Origin: Gallionella sp. UBA6045
GTDB lineage: Bacteria; Pseudomonadota; Gammaproteobacteria; Burkholderiales; Gallionellaceae
Reading direction: 5' to 3'
DNA: 12,043 bases
Assembly (NCBI GenBank): GCA_002429165.1
Contig: DIYV01000157.1
Coordinates: 1-12,043, forward strand
Positions 1 through 6,721 of the stretch are shown piece after piece. The notes below the pieces were generated by a model. The model saw nothing but the letters and a program-made list of their open reading frames with translations, was not told where the DNA came from and ran no database searches. Position 1 is the stretch's first letter. Each line of letters starts with the position of its first letter. Position numbers and translations under genes: made by a program.

Positions 1-218
1 GCGGCCGTGTAGCCCAGCATGCGCTCGGCACCGACGTTGAAGATCTGGATCACGCCTTTCTCGTCAGTGGCAATGCTCGAAAAGTTGGCACTGTTGAGAA
101 TTGCGCTCTGCAATGCAGAGGCTTTAAGAAAGGCTTTCTGGTGGCTGGTCTCAGTGTTATCCACCGCAGTGCTGACTGCTTGTTTGTTCATATTTCCTTT
201 GGGAAACTGCTGGGACAT
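1..218 (-). CDS. PAS-domain sensor protein, N-terminal fragment (runs off left edge)
   Basis: Only the first 72 codons are present. They begin MSQQFPKGNMNKQAVSTAVD and continue into a typical PAS start, with residues 37-72 reading as SAILNSANFSSIATDEKGVI followed by IQIFNVGAERMLGYTAA. The segment 'ATDEKG...IFNxGAERMLGY' is the usual PAS beginning seen in histidine kinases, diguanylate cyclases and similar sensors. The output domain lies outside the window, so the enzyme class cannot be stated. The start at 218 has AGAGGTC upstream at about 7 nt spacing. Met10, preceded by AAAGGA, is an alternative start. No signal peptide or membrane segment is visible, so the protein is probably cytoplasmic. 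A promoter-like element with a Crp/Fnr-type palindrome lies just upstream (267-309), which suggests separate transcription from the operon to the right. Confidence 0.8.
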   Translation of the reverse strand, partial: MSQQFPKGNMNKQAVSTAVDNTETSHQKAFLKASALQSAILNSANFSSIATDEKGVIQIFNVGAERMLGYTA

Positions 219-266
219 TAATGACCTCTATTAATTGTGTGAATAAATTTCTGGCAGCATTTGGCA

Positions 267-309
267 ACGATAAAGATTTATCTGGCCGCTCTCTGTGCGT
301 TGACACACA
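267..309 (-). promoter_or_regulatory. Putative Crp/Fnr-dependent promoter of the PAS sensor gene
   Basis: Read on the minus strand, the palindrome TGTGTGTCAACGCACA (309-294) is followed after 21 bp by TATCGT (272-267), a 4/6 match to a -10 hexamer. The expected transcript start near 260 would put the palindrome centre at about -41.5 and leave a leader of about 42 nt before the ATG at 218. Four other promoters in the window share this layout. No good -35 hexamer is seen, as expected for a class II activated promoter. Confidence 0.5.
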
Positions 310-344
310 TAGCCGGACATATTCCAGATCATTTCGGGATGGTT

Positions 345-1178
345 TCATGGTTGGGGGAGTATCGTATCGGTCACGTCCTTGCCGGTGCCGCGGTAGCCGG
401 TATAACGGCCGGAGGGGTCGAACATCGGTTCGCCGCTCACCATCATATATTGCCGCACATCTTTTGGATTGGTACGGCTGTATACAAAATCCAGGAACGG
501 CCTTCTCGCGGACAGCATCGCGTCCAGCTGTTCCCGCTCAGCCGCGTTCCAGACCGCGCCATAGTCTTCTCTGGTTTTGCCCAGCGCTTCATCGACCCGG
601 ATGCCGAGCATTTCAAACACCGGACCAAAGATCTTGGTGAAGTGGCCGTTCTCGTCCTGCTCCCAGTACCAGTCGGACGACAGCTCGGTCAGGCGGCGAA
701 AGCGCGCTTCGCTGTCACGCAGTTCGGCGGTCCGTCTCAGCACTGTCTGTTCCAGCACCTGGTTGTAATGCTCGAGCTTCTTGTACAGCAGCCGCACTTC
801 CAGCATGTTGCGGATACGGGTCTTGACTTCGACCAGATCGAACGGTTTGGAAACGAAATCCTTCGCCCCTGCGGCGAGCGCGCGCAGTTTGTGATCCGGC
901 TGGGCGGTGATCACCAGTACCGGCAGGTAGCCGTCCGTTTCGGTTTCCTTGAGGGCTTCCATCACCTGAAAACCATCCATGCCCGGCATCAGCAGGTCGA
1001 GCAGGATCAGGTCGTAATGGTTGTCGCGATGCAGCGCACACACAGCATGAGGATCCATCGTCGAAGTAAGAAGCCGATAGCCGTCGTTACGCAGCATTTG
1101 CTCCAGCAGTTGCACATTGGCCGCCTGGTCGTCCACGATCAGGATGTTGGCGTTCAGGATCTCTTGTTCGCTGATCAT
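345..1178 (-). CDS. Receiver-PAS response regulator without an output domain
   Basis: This 277-residue protein has an N-terminal receiver domain (about residues 10-128). The acidic pair is D16/D17, the phospho-acceptor is D61 in LILLDLLMPGMDG, the conserved T is T91 and the lysine is K111 in SKPFD. A short helical linker (about 128-158) leads into one PAS domain (about 158-272) ending in the PAC-like GYRGTGKDVTD. The protein stops five residues later, so there is no DNA-binding, GGDEF, EAL, HD-GYP or kinase domain. It presumably works by protein contact, for example as a phosphate sink or sensory adaptor for the kinase encoded just upstream. Its ATG overlaps the kinase stop codon (ATGA at 1178-1175), so translation is probably coupled. 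AAAGGGA lies about 9 nt before the start. Many relatives of such REC-PAS proteins continue into further domains, so this may be a shortened derivative; the 126-nt gap after it shows no obvious remnant. Confidence 0.85.
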   Translation of the reverse strand: MISEQEILNANILIVDDQAANVQLLEQMLRNDGYRLLTSTMDPHAVCALHRDNHYDLILLDLLMPGMDGFQVMEALKETETDGYLPVLVITAQPDHKLRALAAGAKDFVSKPFDLVEVKTRIRNMLEVRLLYKKLEHYNQVLEQTVLRRTAELRDSEARFRRLTELSSDWYWEQDENGHFTKIFGPVFEMLGIRVDEALGKTREDYGAVWNAAEREQLDAMLSARRPFLDFVYSRTNPKDVRQYMMVSGEPMFDPSGRYTGYRGTGKDVTDTILPQP

Positions 1179-2968
1179 CGTATATTTCCCTTTGCAAAGG
1201 TGTTGTTCGATCCCGTTTCAATTGATTTCAGTGCTTCGTCCAGCGCGTTCATGAATACATCGATCTGGATCGGTTTGGTGATATAGCGAAAGAACCCCGC
1301 TGCCAAACCATTTTCGATATCGCTTGTCATGGCATTGGCACTGATGGCAAGTACCGGAATACGTGCTGTTGCCTCGTCTTGCTGCAATAACTTCAATACC
1401 TGGATGCCGCTGATGCCGGGCAGGTTGATGTCCATCAGGATCACCTGCGGCTGATGGGCGAGCGCCATCGCAATGCCGCTGGAGCCATCTCTCGCCTTCA
1501 ACAGATGCAGTTCGGGACGACGCTCGAACAGTTGCTCGACCAGCAGCATATTGGCCGGGTTGTCCTCTACGTACAGTACGGCTTTTCTCACCATGTTACG
1601 CCGCTCTGACAATTGGGCTCGATCGGCAGCCAGTACAGGCGCGGACCGTCGTTCGTCCGTGGTGGCTGGTGGTGGTGTCGCCAATGGCAGTTCTATCCAG
1701 AACTCGCTGCCCACACCGACGATGCTTTCCACACCGATCCTGCCCCCCATCAATTCGACCAGGCGCTTGCACACGATCAAACCGATACCCGTTCCCTGCA
1801 CCGCACCCCCTTCCTGTCCGAGTCGGTTGAAGGGCTGGAACAGTTGCGCGATCTTCTCTGCGGACAATCCTGCACCGTTATCGCGCACACTGATATGCAA
1901 GTGGTTCGCCGTATTGGTGTGGTACGTCACTTCGACCGATCCTTGCGCACGGTTGTATTTGATCGCGTTGGAAAGCAGGTTGACGAGCACCTGCTTCAAG
2001 CGGGTGCGATCGGCTTTGACAAACAAAGTGTCGTCTGGCGGCGGGAATTTCATCTGGATACCGCTTTTTTGTGCCTGTGATTCGGTCATTTGCTGACAAT
2101 CGCTCAGTTTGACGGACATCTGTACGGCTTCCAGATTGAGCGACAATTTGCCCGACTCGATCAGCGCGAGATCGAGTATCTCGTTGACCAGCTCCAGCAG
2201 ATACCACCCCGCCTGGAGGATCTGCTGGATACGCAATTGTTGGCTGGGCGTCGGCAGCGGGGAACCCGACTCCAGCAATTGGGCGAAGCCGAGGATGGCG
2301 TTGAGCGGACTGCGCAGTTCATGGCTCATGCTGGAGAGGAACTCTGATTTTGATTTGTTGGCTTTGTCCGCCGCAAATCGGGCGTTCGCAAGCTCGAAAT
2401 TCTTGTCGCGCAGCATATGATCCAGTTGTATCTGTTCGGAAATGTCGACCAGCGTGATACGCAGCACAGGTGCTGCGGCAGCAGTCACGATGAGCCGGCT
2501 ATCCAGACGGGCATCAAAACGTGTGCCATCCTTGCGCAGTAGCGTCAGTTCTCCCGGATGGTTATCGTATTGATTGAACGCATGCCCGATGTAGTGCTGC
2601 CAGCGGTCCTGATCCTCCAGCGCGACGATGCGCGCGAAACTGCGGAGCAGCAATTGCTTGCGTTCTTCCCCCAGCATCGCGGCACCGGTCAGGTTGATGG
2701 CGGTGATCTGCGCCTCCTGCGACAGGGTGATGTAACCGACCGGCGCGAATTCATACAGATCGACATAGAGGTCGTGTGCTTCCTCGAGCGCGATGTGGGT
2801 GCGCCGCAATTCCTCGTTCTGCATCTCCAGTTCGATCTGGTGGACTTGCAGTTCGTGCAGCAGCTCCTCGGTCGGGTGCACCGGCTTGACAGACGTTTTC
2901 GCACTGTCGAGTCGGGCTTCGGCTTTGATCCGCAGCAATTCTTGTTGATCGTGTTTCTTGCTCATCAT
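1175..2968 (-). CDS. PAS hybrid sensor histidine kinase
   Basis: This 597-residue cytoplasmic kinase has no membrane segment. An N-terminal coiled-coil-like stretch (about 33-66) leads into a PAS domain (about 66-180) with YEFAPVGYITL and a PAC end at LVDISEQIQLD. The HisKA domain carries the phospho-accepting H216 in the H-box SHELRSPLNAILGF. The ATPase domain shows the N-box LLSNAIKYN (N334), G1 DNGAGL (363-368) and G2 GTGIGL (392-397). A C-terminal receiver domain (about 461-580) has E468/D469, phospho-acceptor D513 in LMDINLPG, and K565. All residues needed for autophosphorylation and internal phosphotransfer are present. It ends in an ATGA overlap with the receiver-PAS gene, its probable partner. 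The start has two adjacent ATGs (2968 and 2965) with a weak AGGCGA upstream. An out-of-frame continuation of the upstream cheB-cheR gene ends exactly at this start codon, indicating ancestral translational coupling. The ligand of the PAS domain is unknown. Confidence 0.93.
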   Translation of the reverse strand: MMSKKHDQQELLRIKAEARLDSAKTSVKPVHPTEELLHELQVHQIELEMQNEELRRTHIALEEAHDLYVDLYEFAPVGYITLSQEAQITAINLTGAAMLGEERKQLLLRSFARIVALEDQDRWQHYIGHAFNQYDNHPGELTLLRKDGTRFDARLDSRLIVTAAAAPVLRITLVDISEQIQLDHMLRDKNFELANARFAADKANKSKSEFLSSMSHELRSPLNAILGFAQLLESGSPLPTPSQQLRIQQILQAGWYLLELVNEILDLALIESGKLSLNLEAVQMSVKLSDCQQMTESQAQKSGIQMKFPPPDDTLFVKADRTRLKQVLVNLLSNAIKYNRAQGSVEVTYHTNTANHLHISVRDNGAGLSAEKIAQLFQPFNRLGQEGGAVQGTGIGLIVCKRLVELMGGRIGVESIVGVGSEFWIELPLATPPPATTDERRSAPVLAADRAQLSERRNMVRKAVLYVEDNPANMLLVEQLFERRPELHLLKARDGSSGIAMALAHQPQVILMDINLPGISGIQVLKLLQQDEATARIPVLAISANAMTSDIENGLAAGFFRYITKPIQIDVFMNALDEALKSIETGSNNTFAKGNIR

Positions 2969-3045
2969 CTGTTCGCCTGTGAAACCGATTCCATCGCCAG
3001 CAGGATCATCTGGGTACCGCCGGCACTGTGTTCTCCATCGTGCGG
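2965..3045 (-). other. Out-of-frame remnant of the CheB-CheR C-terminal PAS end
   Basis: Between the stop of the cheB-cheR fusion (TGA at 3008-3006) and the kinase start, another minus-strand frame stays open and encodes GGTQMILLAMESVSQANR (codons from 3021 to 2968), then TGA at 2967-2965. 'GTQMILLAME...' resembles the last strand and PAC-like end of the second PAS domain found in many CheB-CheR fusions ('...ILLAIEDITER' type). Its stop forms an ATGA overlap with the kinase ATG. The original gene therefore probably ended here, and an out-of-frame deletion somewhere around 3019-3045 shortened it. The family comparison is from memory, not from an alignment. Confidence 0.6.
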
Positions 3046-5663
3046 TAGGGTTGCATGCGGGCCAGGTACCAAACGCCGTTCATGGTGCGCACTTGGCGCT
3101 CGCGCGACCTCAGGTCATCCAGCACGGCCTGTACATCGGGCAGCAGATCTTCGTTGTCGATATTCAACTTGATGTCGTTCAATGGTCTGCCCACGTCCGA
3201 GGCGACCAGACGATAGACCTGCGCCGCATCGCGCGTGTAGCGTTTGATATTGAGCTGCATATCCAGGAAGATGGTACCGATGTTGATGTTGTCGAGCAGA
3301 TTCTTCATGTCGTTCTGCATCCCGGCCAGCTGCTCGATCTTCGAATGCAATTCGGTGTTGACGGTGACCAGCTCTTCATTGAGGGATTGCAACTCTTCCT
3401 TGGAAGTCTCCAGCTCTTCATTGGTCGATTGGAGTTCTTCGTTGGTTGATTGCATCTCTTCGTTGGCGGACTTCAGCTCTTCGTTGGATGCCTGCTGTTC
3501 CTCGATGGTAGCGTGCAGGTTTTCCTTGGTGTAGGCCAAATTGCGCTCGAGTTCCTCGATTTGGACTGCGCTCAGCGATCTGCTTGCCCGCTTGCCGGGT
3601 GCCGCCTTCGCGCCCTTGCGCTTCCCTGCGGCTTCACCTTGCAAGTCCTGAAAGCTCACCAGCAGCAATCCCCCGCTCGCTTCGGCATCATGCAACTCAT
3701 GCACGTAGAGGCTAACGATGTGCGGGGCATCTTTGGCACCGAATGTCAGTTCCCGGCCCAGCGTAGGCTCGTCCTGGCTGGCCGCCCGCTGGATGGCGCT
3801 GCGCAGTTCCAGTTGCAGTCCTTCGTGCGCCATGTCGATGACGTTCAGCGTGGCCTGACCGGGAGCAGGTCGCAGATATTTTCCGGTCTCGCCGTACACG
3901 TAAAGGATGTTGCCCTTCAAGTCGGTCACCACCGAGGCAGGCGCGTAGGACTGCAGCAGTGCGAGTTTGGCGAGTTCGGCGAAGTTCGTCTCAATGGCTT
4001 TTTGCATTACTTCCTCCGGAGCTTTGCCATGTTTGTCAGCGGCCCAGGTCAGTCCGCCGGCAACCACGGTGCGGGTCGAAGCGACGGAGTGGTTGGCGCG
4101 GACGGAGTGGTTGGCGCGGTAGATCTTCCACTTGCGATTGATCGGCGTGAATAGCTCATTATGACTACCGATGCTTTCCGAGGGCGACAGGAACAACACT
4201 CCGTCCTGTTTGAGCGAGTAGTGAAAGGTCTGGATGAGGCGGTTTTGTAGTTCCGGCTCAAGATAGATCATCAGGTTGCGGCAACTGAGCAGGTCGATCT
4301 TGGTGAAAGGCGGATCCTTGATGACACTCTGGATCGCGAACACCATCATCTCGCGAATCTCTTTCTTGATGCGAAATCCGGAATCGTCCTTGATGAAGAA
4401 CCGGCGCAAGCGTTCGGGAGTGATGTCCTGGGCGATATTGGGCGGATAGCTGCCGGCGCGCGCCACGGCGATCGCGTCTTCGTCCAGGTCGGTCGCGTAG
4501 ATCTGGATCTTGAATTCGTGCCGGGTCTCGTCCATCAGTTCGCGCAGCAAGATGGCGATGGAGTACGCCTCCTCGCCGCTGGCACAGCCCGGCACCCAGA
4601 CGCGAACCACATAGCCTTCCGGTTTGCCGGCCAGGAGTTGCGGCAAGAAGTCATTGCGCAGCGTATCGAACGCCTCCGGATCGCGAAAGAAACTGGTGAC
4701 GTTGATCAGTAATTCCTTGAACAGTGATTGCATCTCGGCCGGTTGCTCTTTCAGATAGCGGGCATAGACCTCGGCGTCCGCGATCTCGTGCTGCGCCATG
4801 CGCCGTTCGATGCGCCGACCGATGGTGCTCTTTTTGTACAGCGAGAAATCATGGCCGGTGCTGCTGCGCAATTGCAACAGGACGCGGTTGATGCCGCTCA
4901 CCGCTGCCGGTGCAGTTTGCATGGAATTCTGTTGCGGGACGACGGCCAGGTGGCGCACCACGGATTGCAACGCTTCCGGCATCTTTTCCGGCGCCATTAC
5001 ATGGGTGGCATATCCGGCCCCGATGGCGCTCGCAGGCATGCCATCGTATTTCGCGCTGGCCGGTTCCTGTACCAGTGATACGCCCCCGGCGCCAAGAATG
5101 GCGCGCAGCCCCAATGTGCCGTCTGTGCCGGTACCGGAGAGGATGATGCCGATGGCCCTTTCGCCCTGATCCTCGGCCAGTGAACGCAGAAAGGCATCGA
5201 TGGTCATGCGCTGCCCGCGCGGTTTTTCGGGCACACTGAGCTGCAGTGTGCCGTGAAAGATCACCATGTCGCGGTTGGGCGGAATGATGTACACATTATT
5301 GGGCATGACCGCAAGCTGGTCTTGCGCCTCGGTCACCGGCATCGCGGTGGCACGCTGCAGGATCTCGGTGAGCAGGCTGGGGTGATCGGGATCGAGATGT
5401 TGCACCAGCACGAAGGCCATGCCGCTGTCAGTCGCAACATGCGAGAAGAATTGTTCGAACGATTCCAATCCGCCGGCGGATGCGCCGACGCCGACAATCG
5501 GAAACGACGCCACGTCTTGCGCTTTTGCAATTCCGGCAACTTCAGGCTTTTTGGTAACCGGGGTAGCTGTCTTCACCGCGGACTTTGGTTTGTCTTTTGA
5601 TTTGTCTGGCGGCGTCGTGTTCTTTTGTGCCGGACGTTTTTTGATGACCATAGTGACTTCCAT
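3006..5663 (-). CDS. CheB-CheR fusion: methylesterase/methyltransferase with PAS and coiled coil, C-terminally truncated
   Basis: This 885-residue protein opens with a Lys/Pro-rich linker (1-50). A CheB methylesterase domain (about 54-240) follows with the expected triad: S62 in GVGASAGG, H89 in VQHLDPDH and D181 in SGTGTDGT. There is no CheB receiver domain. A CheR methyltransferase follows, with its N-terminal helical part at about 257-315, SFFRDPE at 324-330, the SAM-binding segment VPGCASGEEAYSIA (357-370) and LLSCRNLMIYLEPE (458-471). A PAS-like region (about 565-675) leads to a long coiled coil of 'NEEL' repeats (about 700-785) and a PAS_10-like region (about 785-880). Such fusions usually sit with kinases outside classical chemotaxis operons; no receptor gene is present here. 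The protein ends abruptly as YRTMENTVPAVPR where relatives continue, so it is probably truncated by a frameshifting event. The first ATG has AGGAT very close; Met5 (5651) with GGAAGTC upstream may be the true start. It lies 7 nt after the crp-like gene. Confidence 0.88.
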   Translation of the reverse strand: MEVTMVIKKRPAQKNTTPPDKSKDKPKSAVKTATPVTKKPEVAGIAKAQDVASFPIVGVGASAGGLESFEQFFSHVATDSGMAFVLVQHLDPDHPSLLTEILQRATAMPVTEAQDQLAVMPNNVYIIPPNRDMVIFHGTLQLSVPEKPRGQRMTIDAFLRSLAEDQGERAIGIILSGTGTDGTLGLRAILGAGGVSLVQEPASAKYDGMPASAIGAGYATHVMAPEKMPEALQSVVRHLAVVPQQNSMQTAPAAVSGINRVLLQLRSSTGHDFSLYKKSTIGRRIERRMAQHEIADAEVYARYLKEQPAEMQSLFKELLINVTSFFRDPEAFDTLRNDFLPQLLAGKPEGYVVRVWVPGCASGEEAYSIAILLRELMDETRHEFKIQIYATDLDEDAIAVARAGSYPPNIAQDITPERLRRFFIKDDSGFRIKKEIREMMVFAIQSVIKDPPFTKIDLLSCRNLMIYLEPELQNRLIQTFHYSLKQDGVLFLSPSESIGSHNELFTPINRKWKIYRANHSVRANHSVASTRTVVAGGLTWAADKHGKAPEEVMQKAIETNFAELAKLALLQSYAPASVVTDLKGNILYVYGETGKYLRPAPGQATLNVIDMAHEGLQLELRSAIQRAASQDEPTLGRELTFGAKDAPHIVSLYVHELHDAEASGGLLLVSFQDLQGEAAGKRKGAKAAPGKRASRSLSAVQIEELERNLAYTKENLHATIEEQQASNEELKSANEEMQSTNEELQSTNEELETSKEELQSLNEELVTVNTELHSKIEQLAGMQNDMKNLLDNINIGTIFLDMQLNIKRYTRDAAQVYRLVASDVGRPLNDIKLNIDNEDLLPDVQAVLDDLRSRERQVRTMNGVWYLARMQPYRTMENTVPAVPR
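4083..4118. repeat. Perfect 18-bp tandem duplication inside the CheB-CheR gene
   Basis: GACGGAGTGGTTGGCGCG occurs twice in a row (4083-4100 and 4101-4118, plus-strand reading). In the protein this duplicates six residues, giving RANHSVRANHSV (about residues 516-527), in the linker just after the CheR domain. The duplication keeps the frame. Identical copies suggest a recent slippage event. Confidence 0.9.
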
Positions 5664-5670
5664 ATCCTAG

Positions 5671-6432
5671 CTAGCGGGACTGGGCAGCTTTGGCTTGCTT
5701 GCTGTCGACTCCGGTATCGCTGAGCAAACGGTGGAATTCTTTCTTCACCACACCGTAGCACTCACAAGTGTGGGACTCCAACCCCGAGCGATCCAGCACG
5801 GTGATGTGGCCCCGCCGGTAACTGATCAGCCCTTCGCGCTGCAGGTTGCCCGCGGTTTCCGTGATGCCTTCGCGGCGCACACCGAGCATGCTGGCGATCA
5901 GTTCCTGCGTCATGGTCAATTCACTCGATGGCAATCGGTCCAGGGTCAACAACAGCCAGCGGCACAATTGCTGCTCCACCGAATGATGCCGGTTGCAGAC
6001 CGCAGTTTGTGAAATCTGTGTCATCAGTGCCTGGGTGTAGCGCAGCATCAAGCGCATCATCGGCCCGGCCCGGTTGAACTCTTCCATCATCAACTGCCCG
6101 CTGAGCCGGTAACCATGCCCCCCGGTTTGCACCGTGGCCCGGCTGGGCGTGGTATTGCCGCCCATGAAAAGTGAAATGCCGAGCAAGCCTTCATTGCCCA
6201 CCCCGGCAATCTCGGCCGTTGCGCCGTTTTCCATGACGTAGTGCAGGGACAATATGGCGGTCGTCGGAAAATAGACGTGCTGCAATTGGCCGCCCGATTC
6301 GTAGAGGACTTCGCCGAGCGGCATCGAAATCAACTCCAGATGGGGTGAAAGTCGCTCGAATACTTCCGCAGGCAGCGCGGCGAGAAGATAATTTTGGTTG
6401 GGAGTATGGCCTGAGGCTTTAACAATGACCAT
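5671..6432 (-). CDS. Crp/Fnr-family transcriptional regulator (first gene of the signalling operon)
   Basis: This 253-residue protein has an N-terminal cyclic-nucleotide-binding-fold sensor domain (about 17-120) with LPLGEVLYESGG-type turns, HVYFPTTAILSL (52-63) and GVGNEGLLGISLFMGG (77-92). A long dimerisation helix follows (about 120-160). A C-terminal winged helix-turn-helix (about 168-215) has LTMTQELIASMLGVRREGIT as the helix-turn-helix. The N-terminal cysteines of FNR are absent. The Arg-Ser cAMP contact motif of Crp is not obvious, so the ligand is unknown. A C-x-C-Y motif (C223, C225) follows the winged helix and is shared with the second regulator in this window. GGAGG lies 7 nt before the ATG, and another in-register ATG is immediately followed by a stop, which supports the chosen start. 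The stop is 7 nt before the cheB-cheR gene, so it is the first gene of that operon. A candidate binding site lies in its own promoter, which suggests autoregulation. Confidence 0.93.
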   Translation of the reverse strand: MVIVKASGHTPNQNYLLAALPAEVFERLSPHLELISMPLGEVLYESGGQLQHVYFPTTAILSLHYVMENGATAEIAGVGNEGLLGISLFMGGNTTPSRATVQTGGHGYRLSGQLMMEEFNRAGPMMRLMLRYTQALMTQISQTAVCNRHHSVEQQLCRWLLLTLDRLPSSELTMTQELIASMLGVRREGITETAGNLQREGLISYRRGHITVLDRSGLESHTCECYGVVKKEFHRLLSDTGVDSKQAKAAQSR

Positions 6433-6457
6433 TTACATTCCTCCAGAGTGTGCGACC

Positions 6458-6511
6458 GACAACATCAAAATAAAATATATCAGCCAACCCATCAAATTGG
6501 GACAACATCAA
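6458..6511. repeat. Direct repeats GACAACATCAA in the leader of the first crp-like gene
   Basis: An 11-bp sequence occurs at 6458-6468 and again at 6501-6511, 43 bp apart (about four helical turns). A third partial copy, CATCAA, lies at 6490-6495. Read on the minus strand these are TTGATGTTGTC repeats. A second possible promoter overlaps them on the minus strand: TTGTCC (6505-6500), 17 bp, then TGATAT (6482-6477). They could be regulator half-sites, but no function is shown by the sequence alone. Confidence 0.5.
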
Positions 6512-6526
6512 CTTCTCAATAATACT

Positions 6527-6568
6527 CTTATAGCAGAATGAATATGGATGAATGTGCGTTAGCGCACA
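6527..6568 (-). promoter_or_regulatory. Putative Crp/Fnr-dependent promoter of the crp-cheBR-kinase operon
   Basis: Read on the minus strand, TGTGCGCTAACGCACA (6568-6553) is an almost perfect palindrome. It is followed after 20 bp by TATAAG (6532-6527), a 5/6 match to the -10 consensus. A start near 6520 places the palindrome centre at about -41 and gives a leader of about 88 nt before the ATG at 6432. The layout is the same as at four other sites in the window. Confidence 0.6.
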
Positions 6569-6602
6569 GAACCTTCCCGGAAATGGGGAGAAGATGCGCA
6601 TG

Positions 6603-6631
6603 GGTGTTCAATCCTCCCCCTGATGAACACC
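6603..6631. repeat. Inverted repeat GGTGTTCA-N13-TGAACACC
   Basis: Perfect 8-bp arms (6603-6610 and 6624-6631) flank 13 bp in the gap between the two crp-like genes, roughly 100 bp upstream of the predicted operon start. It could be a weak operator or a hairpin in the tail of the second crp transcript. Function is unknown. Confidence 0.4.
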
Positions 6632-6642
6632 TGACGCAAATT

Positions 6643-6672
6643 GGCCCGGCAACGGCATTCCCGTTCCGGGCC
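6643..6672 (-). terminator. GC-rich hairpin, likely terminator of the second crp-like gene
   Basis: Arms GGCCCGGCAACGG (6643-6655) and CCGTTCCGGGCC (6661-6672) pair with one bulged base around a 5-nt loop. The hairpin lies about 50 nt past the stop codon of the minus-strand crp-like gene. On the minus strand it is followed only by AATTTG, so the T-tract is weak. It may terminate less efficiently or mainly protect the 3' end. Confidence 0.5.
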
Positions 6673-6721
6673 TCCTTTTGGGAAAAAATGTTCGCAAACA
6701 ATCAGGTGGTGATCGCCAGGT

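Noticed and set aside
261..1286. Long open frame on the plus strand opposite the receiver-PAS gene
   Set aside because: It is antisense to a clear receiver-PAS protein with intact motifs, has no recognisable domain, and is a high-GC shadow frame.
3360..3530. Short repeated DNA in the CheB-CheR gene as a possible CRISPR or tandem-repeat array
   Set aside because: The repeats encode the 'NEEL' coiled coil typical of this protein family; there are no spacers and the units are imperfect.
6458..6511. FNR boxes (TTGAT-N4-ATCAA) before the first crp-like gene
   Set aside because: TTGAT half-sites occur only as direct repeats, never with an inverted partner at 4-bp spacing.
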